From NCBI GenBank assembly GCA_002049455.2, contig KV918909.1, positions 62,001 to 126,000 of the forward strand: a DNA stretch of 64,000 nt, read 5' to 3'. Under the pieces are notes generated by a model. It did not search any database. It had not been told where the DNA came from and saw only the letters and a list, made by a program, of their open reading frames with translations. Below are positions 10,213 to 22,104 of this stretch, piece by piece; positions within the stretch are counted from its first letter, which is position 1, and every line of letters starts with the position of its first letter. Position numbers and translations under genes: made by a program. Origin of the DNA: Porphyra umbilicalis. Taxonomy: Eukaryota; Rhodophyta; Bangiophyceae; Bangiales; Bangiaceae.

Positions 10213-13070
10213 ATGACATTGGGGGGCAGCCAGGGCGCGGCACTGCCGGCCGGCACGAACAACGTCGGCCGGTCTTGTCTGGTCAACATCCTTCCGCGCC
10301 CCGCGGTCGGTGAGGCGGCCCACTTTCCTGGTGGCTCCATCCAGGCGGCCAGCGTTGGTGCTGGAAATTTCAACGTCGGTCGCGAGGCCGGGGCTGGAGG
10401 CGTCGCTGGCGCGATCGGTGGGCAGGTCGCTACTGCTGATTTCACCGCCGCGGTCGCAGGCTCTCTGGGGCCGCGTAACGTGGCGGGGCCGCTTGGATTT
10501 CCGGCGCTGCCCTACGCGGCGCCTCCTGGCTTTGGTCTTCTGCCATCCGATTTCGTCGGAACTCAGCAGTTCCAGTTCCAGCTCAGCCTGGCGCCGCCGC
10601 CAGTCGTCATGCCGTCCGCATCGACGCCGTTTTTTGGAGACGCCGCCTCGATGCTCGCGCCTGAAGCGACACCCGCGCGTGTCAAGGAGACAGCGACGGC
10701 AGCAAAGCCACCGACTGGCTCCAAGCGCGCGTTGGCGACGCCCCACTCGTCGGCCGGCTCGGCAACGAAGCGCACGGGCGGCGCGACTGCGACGCCCAAC
10801 GCGACGGTTGGCCCGGCGACCAGCCGCCGTGTCTACAAGGGCAAGGGGAAAGCCTCTCTAAAGAACACGTGCGTGGTGGAACCGCCAGTGGTCATCTCGG
10901 ACGGAGAGGTGTCGGACGACCCCGTACTCTTGGTGACAGCGGACACCGAGGCGGCCGCGGGGTCGGGGTTGGCGGCGGGCGCGTCTTTTGGCGCTGCAGC
11001 TAACGGCGCGGGCTCCAGTGCCGTGCCAAACGTGCAGTTGCGGGGGATGGTTGCGTCCCTGAAGAGCCACAGGAAGCTGTTGGAGCAGATCATTGCGATG
11101 ATGGTGCGCCAGGACAAGGAGGTGGCGATGCTGCGCTCTGACGCGCGCGGCACCCGTGCTCTGACTGCACAGGTCATTGACCAAGTGTTCGATGTGGCCG
11201 AGCGCTCGGACCGCATGATGCAGTCAAATGAGAACGTGGAGCACAAGCTGGACGAGCTGGCGGGGCTGGTGCAGACGCCGGGCATCTTTCCTGCTGGACC
11301 GATCGCGGGCGACTTCGGCATTGGTGGTGCTGGAGACGGTGGCGGTGCTGGCCTGCCTCCCGCCATCAACGGGGTGCAGGTGGCCGACTGGTCCGCGGAG
11401 TTGAAGGTAAGTCACTAATGAGGGAGTCTTGCGTGAAGATGCGAAACTCAGGAAGCGAAGAGGATTAGGTATTGACCAGAGAGTGGGGGGCGAAAGAGAT
11501 GGCTACGAGGAGGGGTTGTGCGATTGGGGACAGGTGCGTGGGCGACGCTCTGGTGCTGACCTCGGGACTCATGTTTTTGCTGGAGATTGTTGCTTCTGCT
11601 GCTGTGGGCTGTCGGTCCTTTTCGCACAAGCAGGAAATGTACGTGGCCGACTGGGTCATCCTCTTCTGCAAGTCGACGAACGGCAAGTACGTCTACGACG
11701 ACAGCGCCGCGGCCTGCAACCACCTGTCCACCGTGATGCAGCTCTTTTTCGGGGTCAAAAAAGAGGAGGCGGACATACGAGTCGCGACGGAGTACATGTT
11801 CCCAGCGGCAGTGACGGCGAGCAATCCGACGGGCAAGGCAAAGTTGCGGGCGTCGCGGTATTTCCGCCGTCCCATTGCCCACTGGCGTGGGCGAATGAAG
11901 GTGGTGGCGCTGGAGGCCTATCTGCTGCACTTGAACCGTACGGCCGGCGTGGGCACCATGACGGAGCGGGACACAGTGGCCCTCTCGGAGGATGACGTCA
12001 TCAATCTGCTTGAGAATGATGTTTTCTGGCGGGGCAATTCGGGGAAGGGCGGCGTGTGTGCCGCGCTGGCAGCGCTTCACAAGGAGATGGGTGAGGCGAA
12101 GGGCTGGTTCGTAGCGTGCACCCCCGAGAACCCCGCTTCCTATATGCGGGTCTCCGTCCCGACCCTCGCGCTCGTGCATTTTTGGGTACGTCGTGCACTT
12201 GGTGTGGGTGGGTTCAGAGAGGCAGTTAGGGCGACGGTCGGGGCCAGGGTTGAGGGGAATCCAGGATGCGCAGCTGCTTTGCGGCACGTCGCCGCGCGTC
12301 AGTGTGCTTCTGAGAACTGGGGGTCTGTCACTGCCATATGAAGCGTTGAGATTCTAACTGCCCTCCTGCTGTCGGCACTTTCTTGTCGGCTATGTTCTGT
12401 CTTTTGGGCTCTCTTGTAGCTTCGTGGCGGCCTGAGGACCAAGTTGGCTGACCTTCCCGCTGTGTTTGGCCGCCAGGGAAACTCTGACGAGGGTCCTCGC
12501 AAGATGTGGGCGGCCGAGTGGTCGCTCATCGAGGAGCTTGTGCCGATTGACGGCCAGGTTCGGGATGGCCTCATGCTGATCGCTCCGCCAGCCGGCAGCC
12601 GCCAGTCTGTTGCGGACTTTCCGTCGGACGTCATCGAGCACACGCGTCTGCGAATGCGCGACCTGCATGGTTACGACCGCGCCACGCGCGCGCGGCTTGC
12701 CGAAGCGAAGGTGTCGCGCGAGCGTGAGGAGCGCAAGGAGCGTCTTCGCCGTCAGCAGGCGCACATGGCCACTAACATGCATCGCGCACTGCGCTCTCAG
12801 GCACGCAATGCGCCGCGGCGCTCCAAGCTGCGCGACCTGCTGGAGGTGCCTGCCGAGCTCACCAATGAGGATGAGTGGACGTCGGGGGACGGGTGGCCGA
12901 TGGAGGATCCTGGTGAGGATGGGCGCGAGGGTGAGGAGGGGCGCGTGGGTGCGCCTGCCGCTGGTGCTGTGGTGGAAGATGACGAGGAGGAGGAGATCGC
13001 TCCGGTGCGTGCTGGGCACCGTTGTGACAAGACGGTGATGTGCTCGGGCGGGTTAACGCCTGATGCTTGA
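10213..13070 (+). CDS. uncharacterised three-exon gene
   Basis: Exons 10213-11406, 11631-12185 and 12420-13070 join in phase 0 at both introns (donors GTAAGT and GTACGT, acceptors CACAAG or CACAAGCAG and CTCTTGTAG), giving about 799 residues. Residues 1-250 are Gly, Ala and Pro-rich and disordered. A Lys-rich patch (YKGKGKASLK) and an acidic SDGEVSDD follow. Residues about 278-355 look like a coiled coil. Exon 2 encodes a compact, probably folded domain (YVADWVILFC...VMQLFFG...VFWRG). Exon 3 encodes a basic helix (RERKERLRRQQ) and an acidic tail. I do not recognise the family. Basic and acidic patches with a coiled coil would suit a chromatin or nucleic-acid-binding oligomer, or an accessory protein of a mobile element. 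The start is the first ATG after the upstream repeat stops. Confidence 0.7.
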
Positions 13071-14930
13071 TCACCTGGTAGGTCGTGCGAGATGAAGGGG
13101 AGTTGGTGCTGGTCTCTGTCACGTTGGTCTACAGTCCAGTGGGTGTGTCGCGCGTGTGTCGCCTGTTCTTTGCTTCGGCTTTCTGTTTTGTGTCTTTTTG
13201 TTTGCTGTGATTCACCACGCGTGCCTGTGTGCGTGTGTGGGCATAGCCTTTTGATGTTGTGCTGCTTATTTGGCGGCTTGTTTTTCGTGCTACCGCTGTC
13301 GTCTGCGTGGACCTGTGGGGTTGGCAAGGCGCAAGGTGCTTGAGTCTGAACGGCAGTGGGGAGGAGCAGGCCAGCCAAGGCACCTGTTCTGGTATTGAAT
13401 ACCCGTCAACCGAGCTAAGCCACGACGCATGCTCTTGATGACAGGCAATGCGCGGGCTTGAGAGCGTCCAAGGGCACGTGAGCGCGGCGCCACGACCACG
13501 CGAGTGGACAATGGGGCACAGACCAGACCACGCAGTATCTACGCGCAGCAGCAGTGCTCTGATGTCTGGCGGTCTCGCAAGGGCGCGCACTAGTGTCGGG
13601 CTGCAATGACGGGCGCCAGCGAAGAGCGAGCCGTGCTGCCACAACGAACGCGGAGGGCCAAGACGCCGACGCCCGCCCGAGTGCGTGCTGACAGGTCGCT
13701 CGTACCGGTGGTGTGCAGGGGGCCCAGTGGCATTGCCGACGGTGGAGATAGCGGCAGACAGCCGCATCGAGACGAATTTCTCGTGCACCGTAGTGCACGG
13801 CGAAGCGTATAAATAATGGAACACTTATCTGAGGCACTTAATGGCGGTGGTGAATATTAGCCCACAACAAATTATCTTGCGGTTGCATCAGTAAATTAAA
13901 CTAATATTTGCTAGTCAAGCAGACACCTTCATGAGCGAGTCAGCCGGCCTGATTATTTCGGTCCATGGGTCTCGCAGACTTCTGGTGACGAGGGGGCGAA
14001 CAACCATGAATTTCGGTGCATCCGAGGGGTACACGGGTTTGGGCGAACCAACTCGACCCTGTCGGCAGTCGTTCGCCTGAATGCGACATCGAACAGATGG
14101 TTGAACGGTTCGCTCTGCCTAAGTTTCTGATGATCGTCTCCGCGACCCTGCAGGCCTGAAAAATAGGCGCTGAACCACTGAATTGAACCTGACGCATCAG
14201 CGAGCTCAAAAACGGGCCCGCATCCTAAGGCCGTTTGGATGCACAAGTCGATGTGAATCGAAAACCGCAAGTAAAGGATGGGTAAGATGCGCATCCGATG
14301 TTTTCGATCGTGTTTCGATCGGAATGTCCCGAATAGGGACGATGGGCGACGGCGGGGACGGTGCGCCGGCCCCGCCACGCAGAGCAGGGCGCGTCTTGTG
14401 CGCCAGAGGCGGCGCCGCCAACGGTGGCCCGCCCCGTCCAGGCACCAGCTGTTGCTCCCCGCCGTCGGGGGCGGTGGCACCGGCGGCACCCCACTCGCTG
14501 ACGCAGCAGCCCTGGACAAGCACCCGCCGCCTGTCCTCCCGTCGCCCTTGCTGGTGACGGGAGCCGGTGGCGCTGCCGCCGCCGCCGCCTGTGCGGGGGA
14601 TGCCGAGTACGAACGTGGCCGTGTCGTGCGCACGGCAACACAGCGCCCGAGGCAGCAGGGGCATCCTCGTCGCGCTCGCCCAGTCCAACGCGGACACAAC
14701 AGATTCAGCAGCAACCGCAACCGCCACTTTGGTGCCTCCTGTCGCCCCCACCCCCCCACGTGTACACGCCCCCGACCGGGCAAGCCCGCGCCCAACACCG
14801 CCGTCCAACACACAAGACACCCGTGCCGCAACCCACAGTTAACCCGACGACGCCCCACCACACTGCCCCGGTCCCCACGTCCCAACCCCCTGCGTCCGCA
14901 CGTCGCCCCCCCCCGCCCCCCCGCCCCCGC
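13071..14930. other. intergenic; AT-richer segment then GC-rich segment
   Basis: 13071-13350 is T/G-rich and resembles a 3' flank. 13800-13920 is AT-rich. From about 14340 the sequence becomes CGG-rich and open in several frames. A minus-strand frame (13953-14885) and plus-strand frames overlap without domain evidence. No gene is called. Confidence 0.35.
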
Positions 14931-15308
14931 CTATTGTTGCGCTCGCTGCTCCCACATCTGCAGCCGCGCGCCAATCGGAGCGCCCTCAGGCGCGTCGACC
15001 TTTGGGTTGTGTAGGTCCTCTTGGATGCCCTCGGGCCCGCGCCCGCCCTCGCGGTCCGCGTCGCCACCCTCCCCGCCCGCCGTCGGCGACGGACCGCCGG
15101 TGGGGGACACGAGCGACGCGGCCGCGCTCGCCGACGGGGACGGGGTGAGCAACGCGTCGGCCCCGTCGCTGCCGCCGCCCACCGCGCTCGGCACGCTCGA
15201 CGGGGCGCCGACCGAGCCCGCCACCGCGTCAGGGGTGAGGGCGCTGCCGATCAGTGGGCACGCCGCGTCCCGCGGTGCCGCCGCGTCGGCCGCGCCCGAC
15301 GGGGCGGC

Positions 15309-15340
<32 letters not shown>

Positions 15341-16277
15341 CGGTGGCGGCGGCAGCGGACGCCGCCGCCGCCGCCGCTGCTTCCTTTTTCCGCGCGCCGG
15401 GCTTGCCGCCGAGCACCGCCACCGCCGACTGCAGCAGCACTCGTGGGCTGTGCTTGCGCGCCAACACCGCGCCGCGCGTCGCCGGCGCCGTGTCCCCGCC
15501 GTGGGCGCCCGCCGGCCCGCCTTCGCCGAGGCGGTCGAGCGTCAGCGACCTCCGCCCGCCGAGGCGCAAGCGGCGCTCGCGGCTGCCGTCGCGGCGGCCC
15601 AATCCGCCGCCGCCGCTACTGCCGCCATCCGCGCTGCCGCAGGTGGTGGCGCTTCCCATGCGCCCCACCCCCCCCTTGGAGCCGAGCCGCTGCGTCTTGC
15701 GCTTGGGCAACCACACGAGGGGCTTGGCCTTGGTCAGGTCCTCCGCCGCCATTTCCGGCGGCGGCGGCACGGGCGGCACGGACGCGCCGCTGCCCGCCAC
15801 CCCCGCCACCGCAGGTGCTTGCGGCGGCCGCACGAGCAGCCGCCTGCCGGCGGCGCCGACGCCCCCAAACGTCGCCGGCGCCATGTCGGGGGGGGCCCCC
15901 TCCGACGCCATCCACCCGCCCGAGCCGCCGCCGCCGGGGGTGGGCGGCGCCGAACCAAACGGCCGGTGCGGCGGGGAGGGGCGGAGCACCGCCACGCGCG
16001 GCGCGCCGAGTGCGAGTGCCGGCGGGCGTGGCGCGCTCGCGGTCGACGCGGACGTTGCCACCGCCGCCACCGCCGCCGCCGCCGCCCCGTCGCTCACCGT
16101 CACCGCGTCGGCCGACAGGCGGCCGGGCCGGGGAAAGCCGAGCTTCTTCTTGCTGCGGACGGATGGGGGTCGGGGGTGGCTCCCGAGGGGGGCGTCGGCA
16201 GCGGCACCACACCGACGGCCGTCGAGGACGCCGCCGCCGGCCGCCGCGTCGGACGGCGGCGGGCTGTCACGGACCAT
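14931..16277 (-). CDS. possible GC-rich CDS, Ala/Pro/Gly-rich protein
   Basis: This is the least compositionally trivial of several overlapping frames in a very GC-rich block. The minus-strand frame from the ATG at 16277 gives about 448 residues with real-looking variety (RSKKKLGFPRPGR, KPLVWLPKRKTQRLG, DGSRERRLRLGGRRSLTLDR) between Ala and Pro runs. It includes an (Ala)n stretch encoded by the GGCGGC repeat near 15300-15380. The frame stays open upstream to 16793. The plus strand is also open (14278-16575), so composition alone could explain it. No domain recognised; it would be largely disordered. Confidence 0.35.
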
Positions 16278-16652
16278 GGGTGGCGCCGCCGGTGGCGCGC
16301 ACGCACAAATTGAAACAGCCGACCTCCGCAGACGGCGCTGGTCCCTCGGCCGCCACACTCCCCTGTGGCCGCCGACAGCTCCACCTCCCCTCCCCCCCCC
16401 CGACCCCCGCGGAGGCAGCAACTTCCACAAGGCACGGTCCAACGTCAGGGTGCAAGAGCAAAAACGGCGGAATGGATATCGGCGACAGCGCGGCGGCCGC
16501 ACCACGAAGAGGCCTGGGGGGGGGGGCGGCTCCACCACGCGGAAGGGAGCGATGGCGTGGCGGGCGGCCCCGTAGCCAACACGCCCGCGGCCGGGGAAGC
16601 GCGCAAAAGCCCACGCAGCGACATCGGCGGAGCACTCCCTCCGTGCAGCCGT

Positions 16653-16687
<35 letters not shown>

Positions 16688-17206
16688 GCTCGCCCGCCCG
16701 CCTCGGCCCCAAAGTCAGCAACCGCCCTTTTGGCGCTGCCGCGGTCAATCCTCCATTGCCGGCGCTCCCGCCCCCCACCCCCCGCCCGACCAACGCTACA
16801 CCACCTCCCCCCCCTCCCCCGAGCGGCCCCGCCCCCCGCAGTGGGCATCAAACCATGACCGCCAGACGGGGGCAGGCGCCGACGCTGCGGCGCCATCCAC
16901 GCGCGCTTGGCGCCCAGATAATGAGCGCGTGGCGGCCGCCGCGCCACCGCGGAGGCGGCGCGGCGAGCGACACGAGCGGGGGGGCGACGCGCCACGGCCC
17001 GCTCGCGCCCGGGCTGGGCAGCGTGGCAGTTCTGAGCGACCGGACAGCGCGCGTTGCCGCGGTACTTCTGCTGGGTCCATCAAGCTTAAGTCGCCAATTG
17101 GGCTGCTTAGCCCGTGAAAGAAGCTTCGCAATAGAGTAGGTACAGTATGTATGTATGGCTGAAAGCGCGCTCGCGAAAACACCCTAAACTGCAGTCTGCT
17201 CTCTTA

Positions 17207-17392
17207 AAGACGGTTGTAGGCTACTTTTGTCCGTCCGTCCGCGACCACCCCGAATTGCTGATCGCTCAACAGTGTCAGTGTTCACCCCCGTTTCCCGCCA
17301 GTGGCCCAGTGTTCATACGTATTTACGGGTTTCATGGCACGGCCTGTACATGAAGTGAGGGTCGGTCGGCATTCCAGGCCCCATGACAGAAG
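17207..17392 (+). repeat. dispersed repeat block, forward copy
   Basis: About 185 bp beginning near ACGGTTGTAGGCTACTTTTG is found again, reverse-complemented, at 21796-21984 with only scattered differences. It is probably a fragment of a transposable element; which one is unknown. Confidence 0.75.
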
Positions 17393-17399
17393 TATCGTC

Positions 17400-18133
17400 C
17401 CTGTGCCTATTCTGGATCACTCAGGTCAAATGTGGATCACCGGAATCGTCGATTCCAGCCTATTTGCCCACTGTTTTTTCTTCCTCTGACGAGCGCTCAG
17501 TACAGAAGCACGCGGGAGGGCTATAAACATACGAGCAGAAGCCTGAGCTGAAGGGCTTTCGAACGGTGTAGAGAAAAGCACCATGATCGAAGATAAACAC
17601 GTGTTTATGTCGCATAGCCCTATCGATCGGGCAGAACCGCCGCCAAGTCGCTTGTATTGTTACACACACACGATCGATCGAAGGCAAATTTATTTTAATC
17701 ACCAACATATTGTCACTCGGTGGCCGCAAAGTCCTCCGTGGCCACAGAGCATGACCAGGCGCGGCTACGTCACTGGCCTCAGATGGCCGAGACACAGTAT
17801 TGTTCCCCGTTGGGCAGCAATGATCCTACAATTACTCTTTCATTGTGTCTTCGTGTGTCCTTTTTCGATCGATTGCCGTCGCGTGGTGTGAAACGATCCG
17901 ACGATCGGTGATCCAGAGATGCCGCTGGATGGTAATTCTACGTCACACTGGAGAGCGCTATAGAAGAGCAGAAAAGAGTAAGAAGACATGCACAAAACGT
18001 ATTACTTCTCGCGTGGCGTTTGTAGAGAAACTCACAGGCTTTCCAGTGCACTCGCGCAACCCGTGCTCTGATGGACGTTGCCTTCTCTGAGCCCAGAAAA
18101 GGACAAAAGTGATCCATATTTGACACAGCGACG
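17400..18133. other. AT-richer intergenic, no gene recognised
   Basis: Contains several CGATCGATC-type phrases but no supported frame, RNA gene or repeat pair. Confidence 0.35.
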
Positions 18134-19131
18134 TTAGGGTTGTGCATCACGCCCCTTTTCGGGTGGCGGGGTGGGCGATGTACGCCCAATCACGCCCTTC
18201 TGCACGCCCCGAACATTGGCACGCCTCTGTTCACGCCCCTAAGGTAGCCCCCGTATCTTGACACTTACTCGATAGGTGATTCAAAGTACCCAATACTCTT
18301 GCAATTTGGATGGTTCAAAGTACCACAAAAATGCCAGAAAACATGGAGGAAACAGCTGCATGCGATACACTCTCTTCGCCTCTGCCACTCTGCGTCAAAA
18401 GTTCTGTGCAGCATCACGGGACGTCGGCTCGCCTGCCCTCCACCGGCCGCCCCACCAGCCGCAGTCCCACCCATCTCACAACGCACAAAGCCAGAGCAGA
18501 TGGTCATCAAATCATTCTCGGACTTGGCCGCGGGGGCTTCGTTGTCGCCGGGACGACCAACGTCCTGTCCAGGGACGCCGGAGCCGGCCGTGTCGCATCG
18601 GGCGACCTCCTCGTTCAGCAGGCGCGTAGCTCGCGGCCCGCGCCCGTCACTGCCGTCAGCCTGGTCGTTGCCGGCGCGCGATGCGTCGCATTCAACGTCC
18701 TCATTGGCGCCCGTGTCGAGGAGCCCCTTTCTGTCCTCCCTGGCTGATGACAGCATGTGGCCGTTGCTGTGCCCATTCCGCACAGATGACGCCCGCGCAT
18801 CATGGCGTCGAGCACCTTGTTTGTGGGCACACGACGGAAAAATGGTCCCCACGCCTCATAGCGTCGAGTTTTTGTTTTTGTGGACGCTGGACGGAGCAGT
18901 AGGACACCGCACACTGAAAAAGTAACAAAGGTGGCACGGAACTGCACCGAGACATACTCGGTGGACTGGCGCCCCAAGAGCGCATTTGAAATGATGTACT
19001 TTTCTGCCAAGTACGCCGCGATCACGCCCCTAAAATTCTGGGCGTGCAGTGGGTGACACGACCAAAACACGTCACATTGCACGCCCCAGGCGCGCGATTT
19101 AGCACGCCCCGGGCGTGTTGTCCAACCCTAA
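18134..19131. mobile_element. hAT-like element with subterminal CACGCC motifs
   Basis: The ends TTAGGGTTG...CACGCC (18134) and its inverted partner (reverse complement TTAGGGTTG...CACGCC from 19131) form terminal inverted repeats of about 23 bp with a few mismatches. Many CACGCC/GGGCGTG words sit just inside both ends, as in the subterminal arrays where hAT and related transposases bind. The (T)TAGGGTTG start resembles hAT termini. I could not find a matching 8-bp target duplication. The interior has no clear transposase frame, so it is probably non-autonomous or decayed. Confidence 0.45.
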
Positions 19132-19259
19132 AGTTTTACACAGAAGCATGTACAACACAATTGACGCTGTTTCAGACGAATGACAACAGAAAACTAAGGT
19201 CTATCAATCTCGTTACAGTGCGTTCTCGTTATACGAGAATCACTTTCAAGAGAATACCA

Positions 19260-19580
19260 GTGCCCGTCGGCCGGCTAGCGCCTGTAGGATGCTCAGGAAA
19301 AATGTGACGGCGCCCTAACAAGAGGATGTCACATGGGTACCCGTGTCGAAGTGAGGTGTACACGCCGCACCTCTAGATACCCGTAGACGGCTAGCACCTC
19401 AGTCATCAAGCCTTCAGAAACACGGAGAAACGGGTGTTCTTCATGCACAGAGCACCATGAATGCGATGCTGTATATGACAGGAGGGCCCGTCGGCTGGCA
19501 AGCGCCTGTGGTGTTCCCCAGAAAAAAGTCTTGGGGCCCTGCCCTACGGGAAATGCCGGATCAAAAAAGCTCCACATCCT
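19260..19580. repeat. fragments of a small dispersed repeat
   Basis: Two related phrases, one near 19263 (GTCGGCCGGCTAGCGCCTGT) and one near 19489 (GTCGGCTGGCAAGCGCCTGT), each precede an A-rich run, and a third diverged copy lies near 20594. The following stretch near 19543-19580, with CCCTACGGGAAATGCCGGA, has an inverted copy at about 20883-20921. These look like pieces of one inactive element family. Confidence 0.55.
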
Positions 19581-19754
19581 AAGAACGGCCCAATCAGTAT
19601 CGCGCATTTGCTCCTGCGACCCAACCGGGATCACCTCGGATGGAGTTGAAGACCTGACTCGGATCAAAGGGTGCTCCACTGCAGCACACTGCACCGTGAG
19701 TGGCCAGAGTATCAGCTGTAATCTGTAAGCTGTTCAGATGTCAGATCGAATTCG

Positions 19755-20560
19755 ATGCAGCCCACGAGGGTTGCCTCGTGGAAGTGCATTTTGAAAAGTA
19801 GCCTTCGAGAAATGTCAGGTGATCCAGTGCCATGCTGTACGAATTCGAAGTCGTCGCCGCCGTCGTGCCCGGCACCCACAGTCGCTTCTCATCGGCGACC
19901 GCTGCCGATCGAACGTAACCATCTGACCGCCGCTGGCATCGTCTTTGCTCGGCCATCGCATTCAACACCCTTTTGCCACCACCATCCCCACCACTCACAC
20001 AATCTTCATCATCTCCACCGCTCGGTGACCTCCAAGCCCGGGGACCCGGGGACTGGCGAGCGTTTTCCCCGGAGGCCGCGACGCGACCATCATCAGCTTA
20101 CTACCTCCAGCCTACACTGCTGGCGCCCGACGCCGGACCAAGGCGGCGGAGGTGGGGGCGGGTGCAGGGGGGAGGGGGGAGGGGGAGGGAGGGGTACGTG
20201 GCGGACGGGGGGGGAGGTGGGCAGGCTAACTTGGTTGTTGGAGTTCTGGGCGTGGGCGGTGGGTTTGATGGGGGGGACGGGGGAGGCGCGGTTGCCGGGG
20301 TGGCTGCGCCAGAAAGGCATTATACCCCCGCCGACGACGACGCCGACGACGCCGGCCTGTCGGACCCAGAGGAGGAGGACGACGCTGGCAAGAGCTTCCT
20401 TTCATGCTTGTAGTGTGCGGCATGGCCGGGGGGGGCCCGAGGCGAGGGGGGGGGGGAGGCGAGGGGGGGGGAGGCGAGGGGGAAGGGGGGCGAGGGGGTG
20501 GGTGAGGTAGGCGGGGCGGGGGGGGGCGGCGAGCGTGGGGGTGTGGGGGACGGAAAGAGG
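19755..20560. repeat. G-rich low-complexity region
   Basis: From about 20130 the plus strand carries many runs of four to nine G, with quadruplex-forming potential, and multiple frames are open through composition. The frames that cross it (19755-20510 and 19973-20413, both plus) have no recognisable domain. I see no gene. Confidence 0.5.
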
Positions 20561-21059
20561 GAAGGTAGGTAGGCCTCGCGGTCGGGTCTTCAGCGGCGAA
20601 GTAGCCGAAGAAGCTGTAGGCACCCCAGAAAAAAACGTTCAGAATTAGACGCCAGCCCGGATCATGATGGCATACGTGCATTCTATTGGCCAGATCAATG
20701 TGCGGGGATCAACGACAGCCGCTCAATCGAATCAATGGCAGCCACACAATCCGTTAGGGTGGCTCCTAGGCACTTTCCAGAGTCTCATTCATTGAGCTTT
20801 TTTGATCATCAGGCCAATGAGGAGCCGGCCTCAGTCTCAACCTCAATCTCCAGCCGAGTGGGATTTTGTGAATTCCCAACTCCTCGAAGTGGAGCTTTTT
20901 TGGTCCGGCATTTCCCGTAGGGCTGTCCAGAAGACATATGAGGTGACCCCGCGATGAAGCGACGTGAACCTCTCCACGCTGTACCTCCTGCACTCCCGTT
21001 CATACTCAAATGCCACGACTGCGCCATCATTCACGCTTTGCACTCAATCTCATCTACCG

Positions 21060-21735
21060 CTTTCACACTACCCTACTCCACCCAACCTCGCCCGAGAGGA
21101 CCAGACCCGACCCGACCCAACCCGACCCCATCACACGCAACCCCACCCGACCCGAACCGACCCCAGCCAAGCCCACCCCACCCCACCGGACCCGACCAGC
21201 CCCCACACCACCCCGCCCAATCGCACCCGATCCCACGCCGCCCCACGCCGCCCCACGCCACCCGTGCCACCGCACTCCACGCCACACCACCCGGGCCACT
21301 CGCGCCACGCCACCCCACCCGCGCCACGCCGCCACATCCCACCCACCGCCACGTCACGCCACGCCGCCACACCCCACCCAGTGCCACGCCATACCACCCC
21401 GCCCCACCTCGCTCGCTCCCACCGCACCCCACCCCGCCCCACCCCACCCGTGCAGCCCCACCACACCCAGCCCCGCGTGCGCCACCCATACCACGCCACC
21501 CGACCCGTACCACGCCACGCCACAACACCACATCCCATCACACACCACCCCGCCCCACCCCACCCGCTCAGCCCCACCACACCCCACCCCGACCGCGCCA
21601 CCCACACCACGCCACCCCACCCGCATCACCCCACCACACCCCACCACACCCCACCACATACCACCCCACCCCACCCCACCCGCTTAACCCCACCACACCC
21701 CACTCCACCCCGTCCCACTTGACCCCTGGTCATAG
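21060..21735. repeat. C-rich CCACC/CCGACCC microsatellite block
   Basis: About 675 bp made of short variants of CCACCCCACC, CCCGACCCGA and CGCCACGCCAC, with almost no G-rich words on the plus strand. All three plus frames are open (Pro/His/Thr/Arg repeats), as expected from composition. It lies inside the pogo-like TIR pair. Confidence 0.8.
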
Positions 21736-21737
21736 TT

Positions 21738-21984
21738 AATTTTCTGTTGTCATTCGTTTGAAGAAGCGTCAATTGTTGGGTACATAATTCTGTCATGGGG
21801 GCTGGAATGCCGACTGATCTGCACTTCATGTGCATACCGTGTCATGAAATCCTCAAATACGTGTGAACACTGACCCACTGGCTGGAATCGGGGGTGAACA
21901 CTGACACTGTTGAACGATCAGCAATCCGGGGTGGTCGCGGACGGACGGACAAAAGTAGCCTACAACCGTGTATAAGAGAGTAGA
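21738..21984 (-). repeat. dispersed repeat block, inverted copy
   Basis: Read on the minus strand, this begins with the 185-bp block also found at 17207-17392. It then continues into a CAATTGACGC...CGAATGACAACAGAAAA segment that recurs near 19155-19195. So the element once joined these two blocks, and the other two loci carry one block each. Confidence 0.7.
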
Positions 21985-22104
21985 TGGGTCGGGAGTCTTG
22001 AATTCCAGTCCGTGTAGGCCACTTTTATTCATATTGAGCTGAATCAGCTGTCTCTTGTCACGAGAACGCACTGTAAAGTCTTTTTCCAATGCTGTCCACC
22101 CTTA

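Larger units (their letters stand above)
19216..22073. mobile_element. pogo/Tigger-like TIR pair bounding a composite region
   Basis: CAGTGCGTTCTCGT preceded by TA starts at 19216, and its reverse complement followed by TA ends at 22073. The TIRs match over about 22 of 25 bp. A CAGT terminus, TA duplication and a TCTCGTTATACGAGA palindrome are typical of pogo/Tigger elements. The interior holds other repeats and a C-rich block rather than a transposase. The pair may therefore be the true ends of a 2.86-kb element, or two solo ends brought together. Confidence 0.4.

Noticed and set aside
14278..16575. A 765-codon plus-strand ORF
   Set aside because: It consists of compositional Pro/Ala/Arg repeats. 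The minus-strand frame has more protein-like variety and was kept instead, at low confidence.
20954..21739. Three overlapping Pro/His-rich ORFs
   Set aside because: They are translations of the CCACC microsatellite in all three frames.
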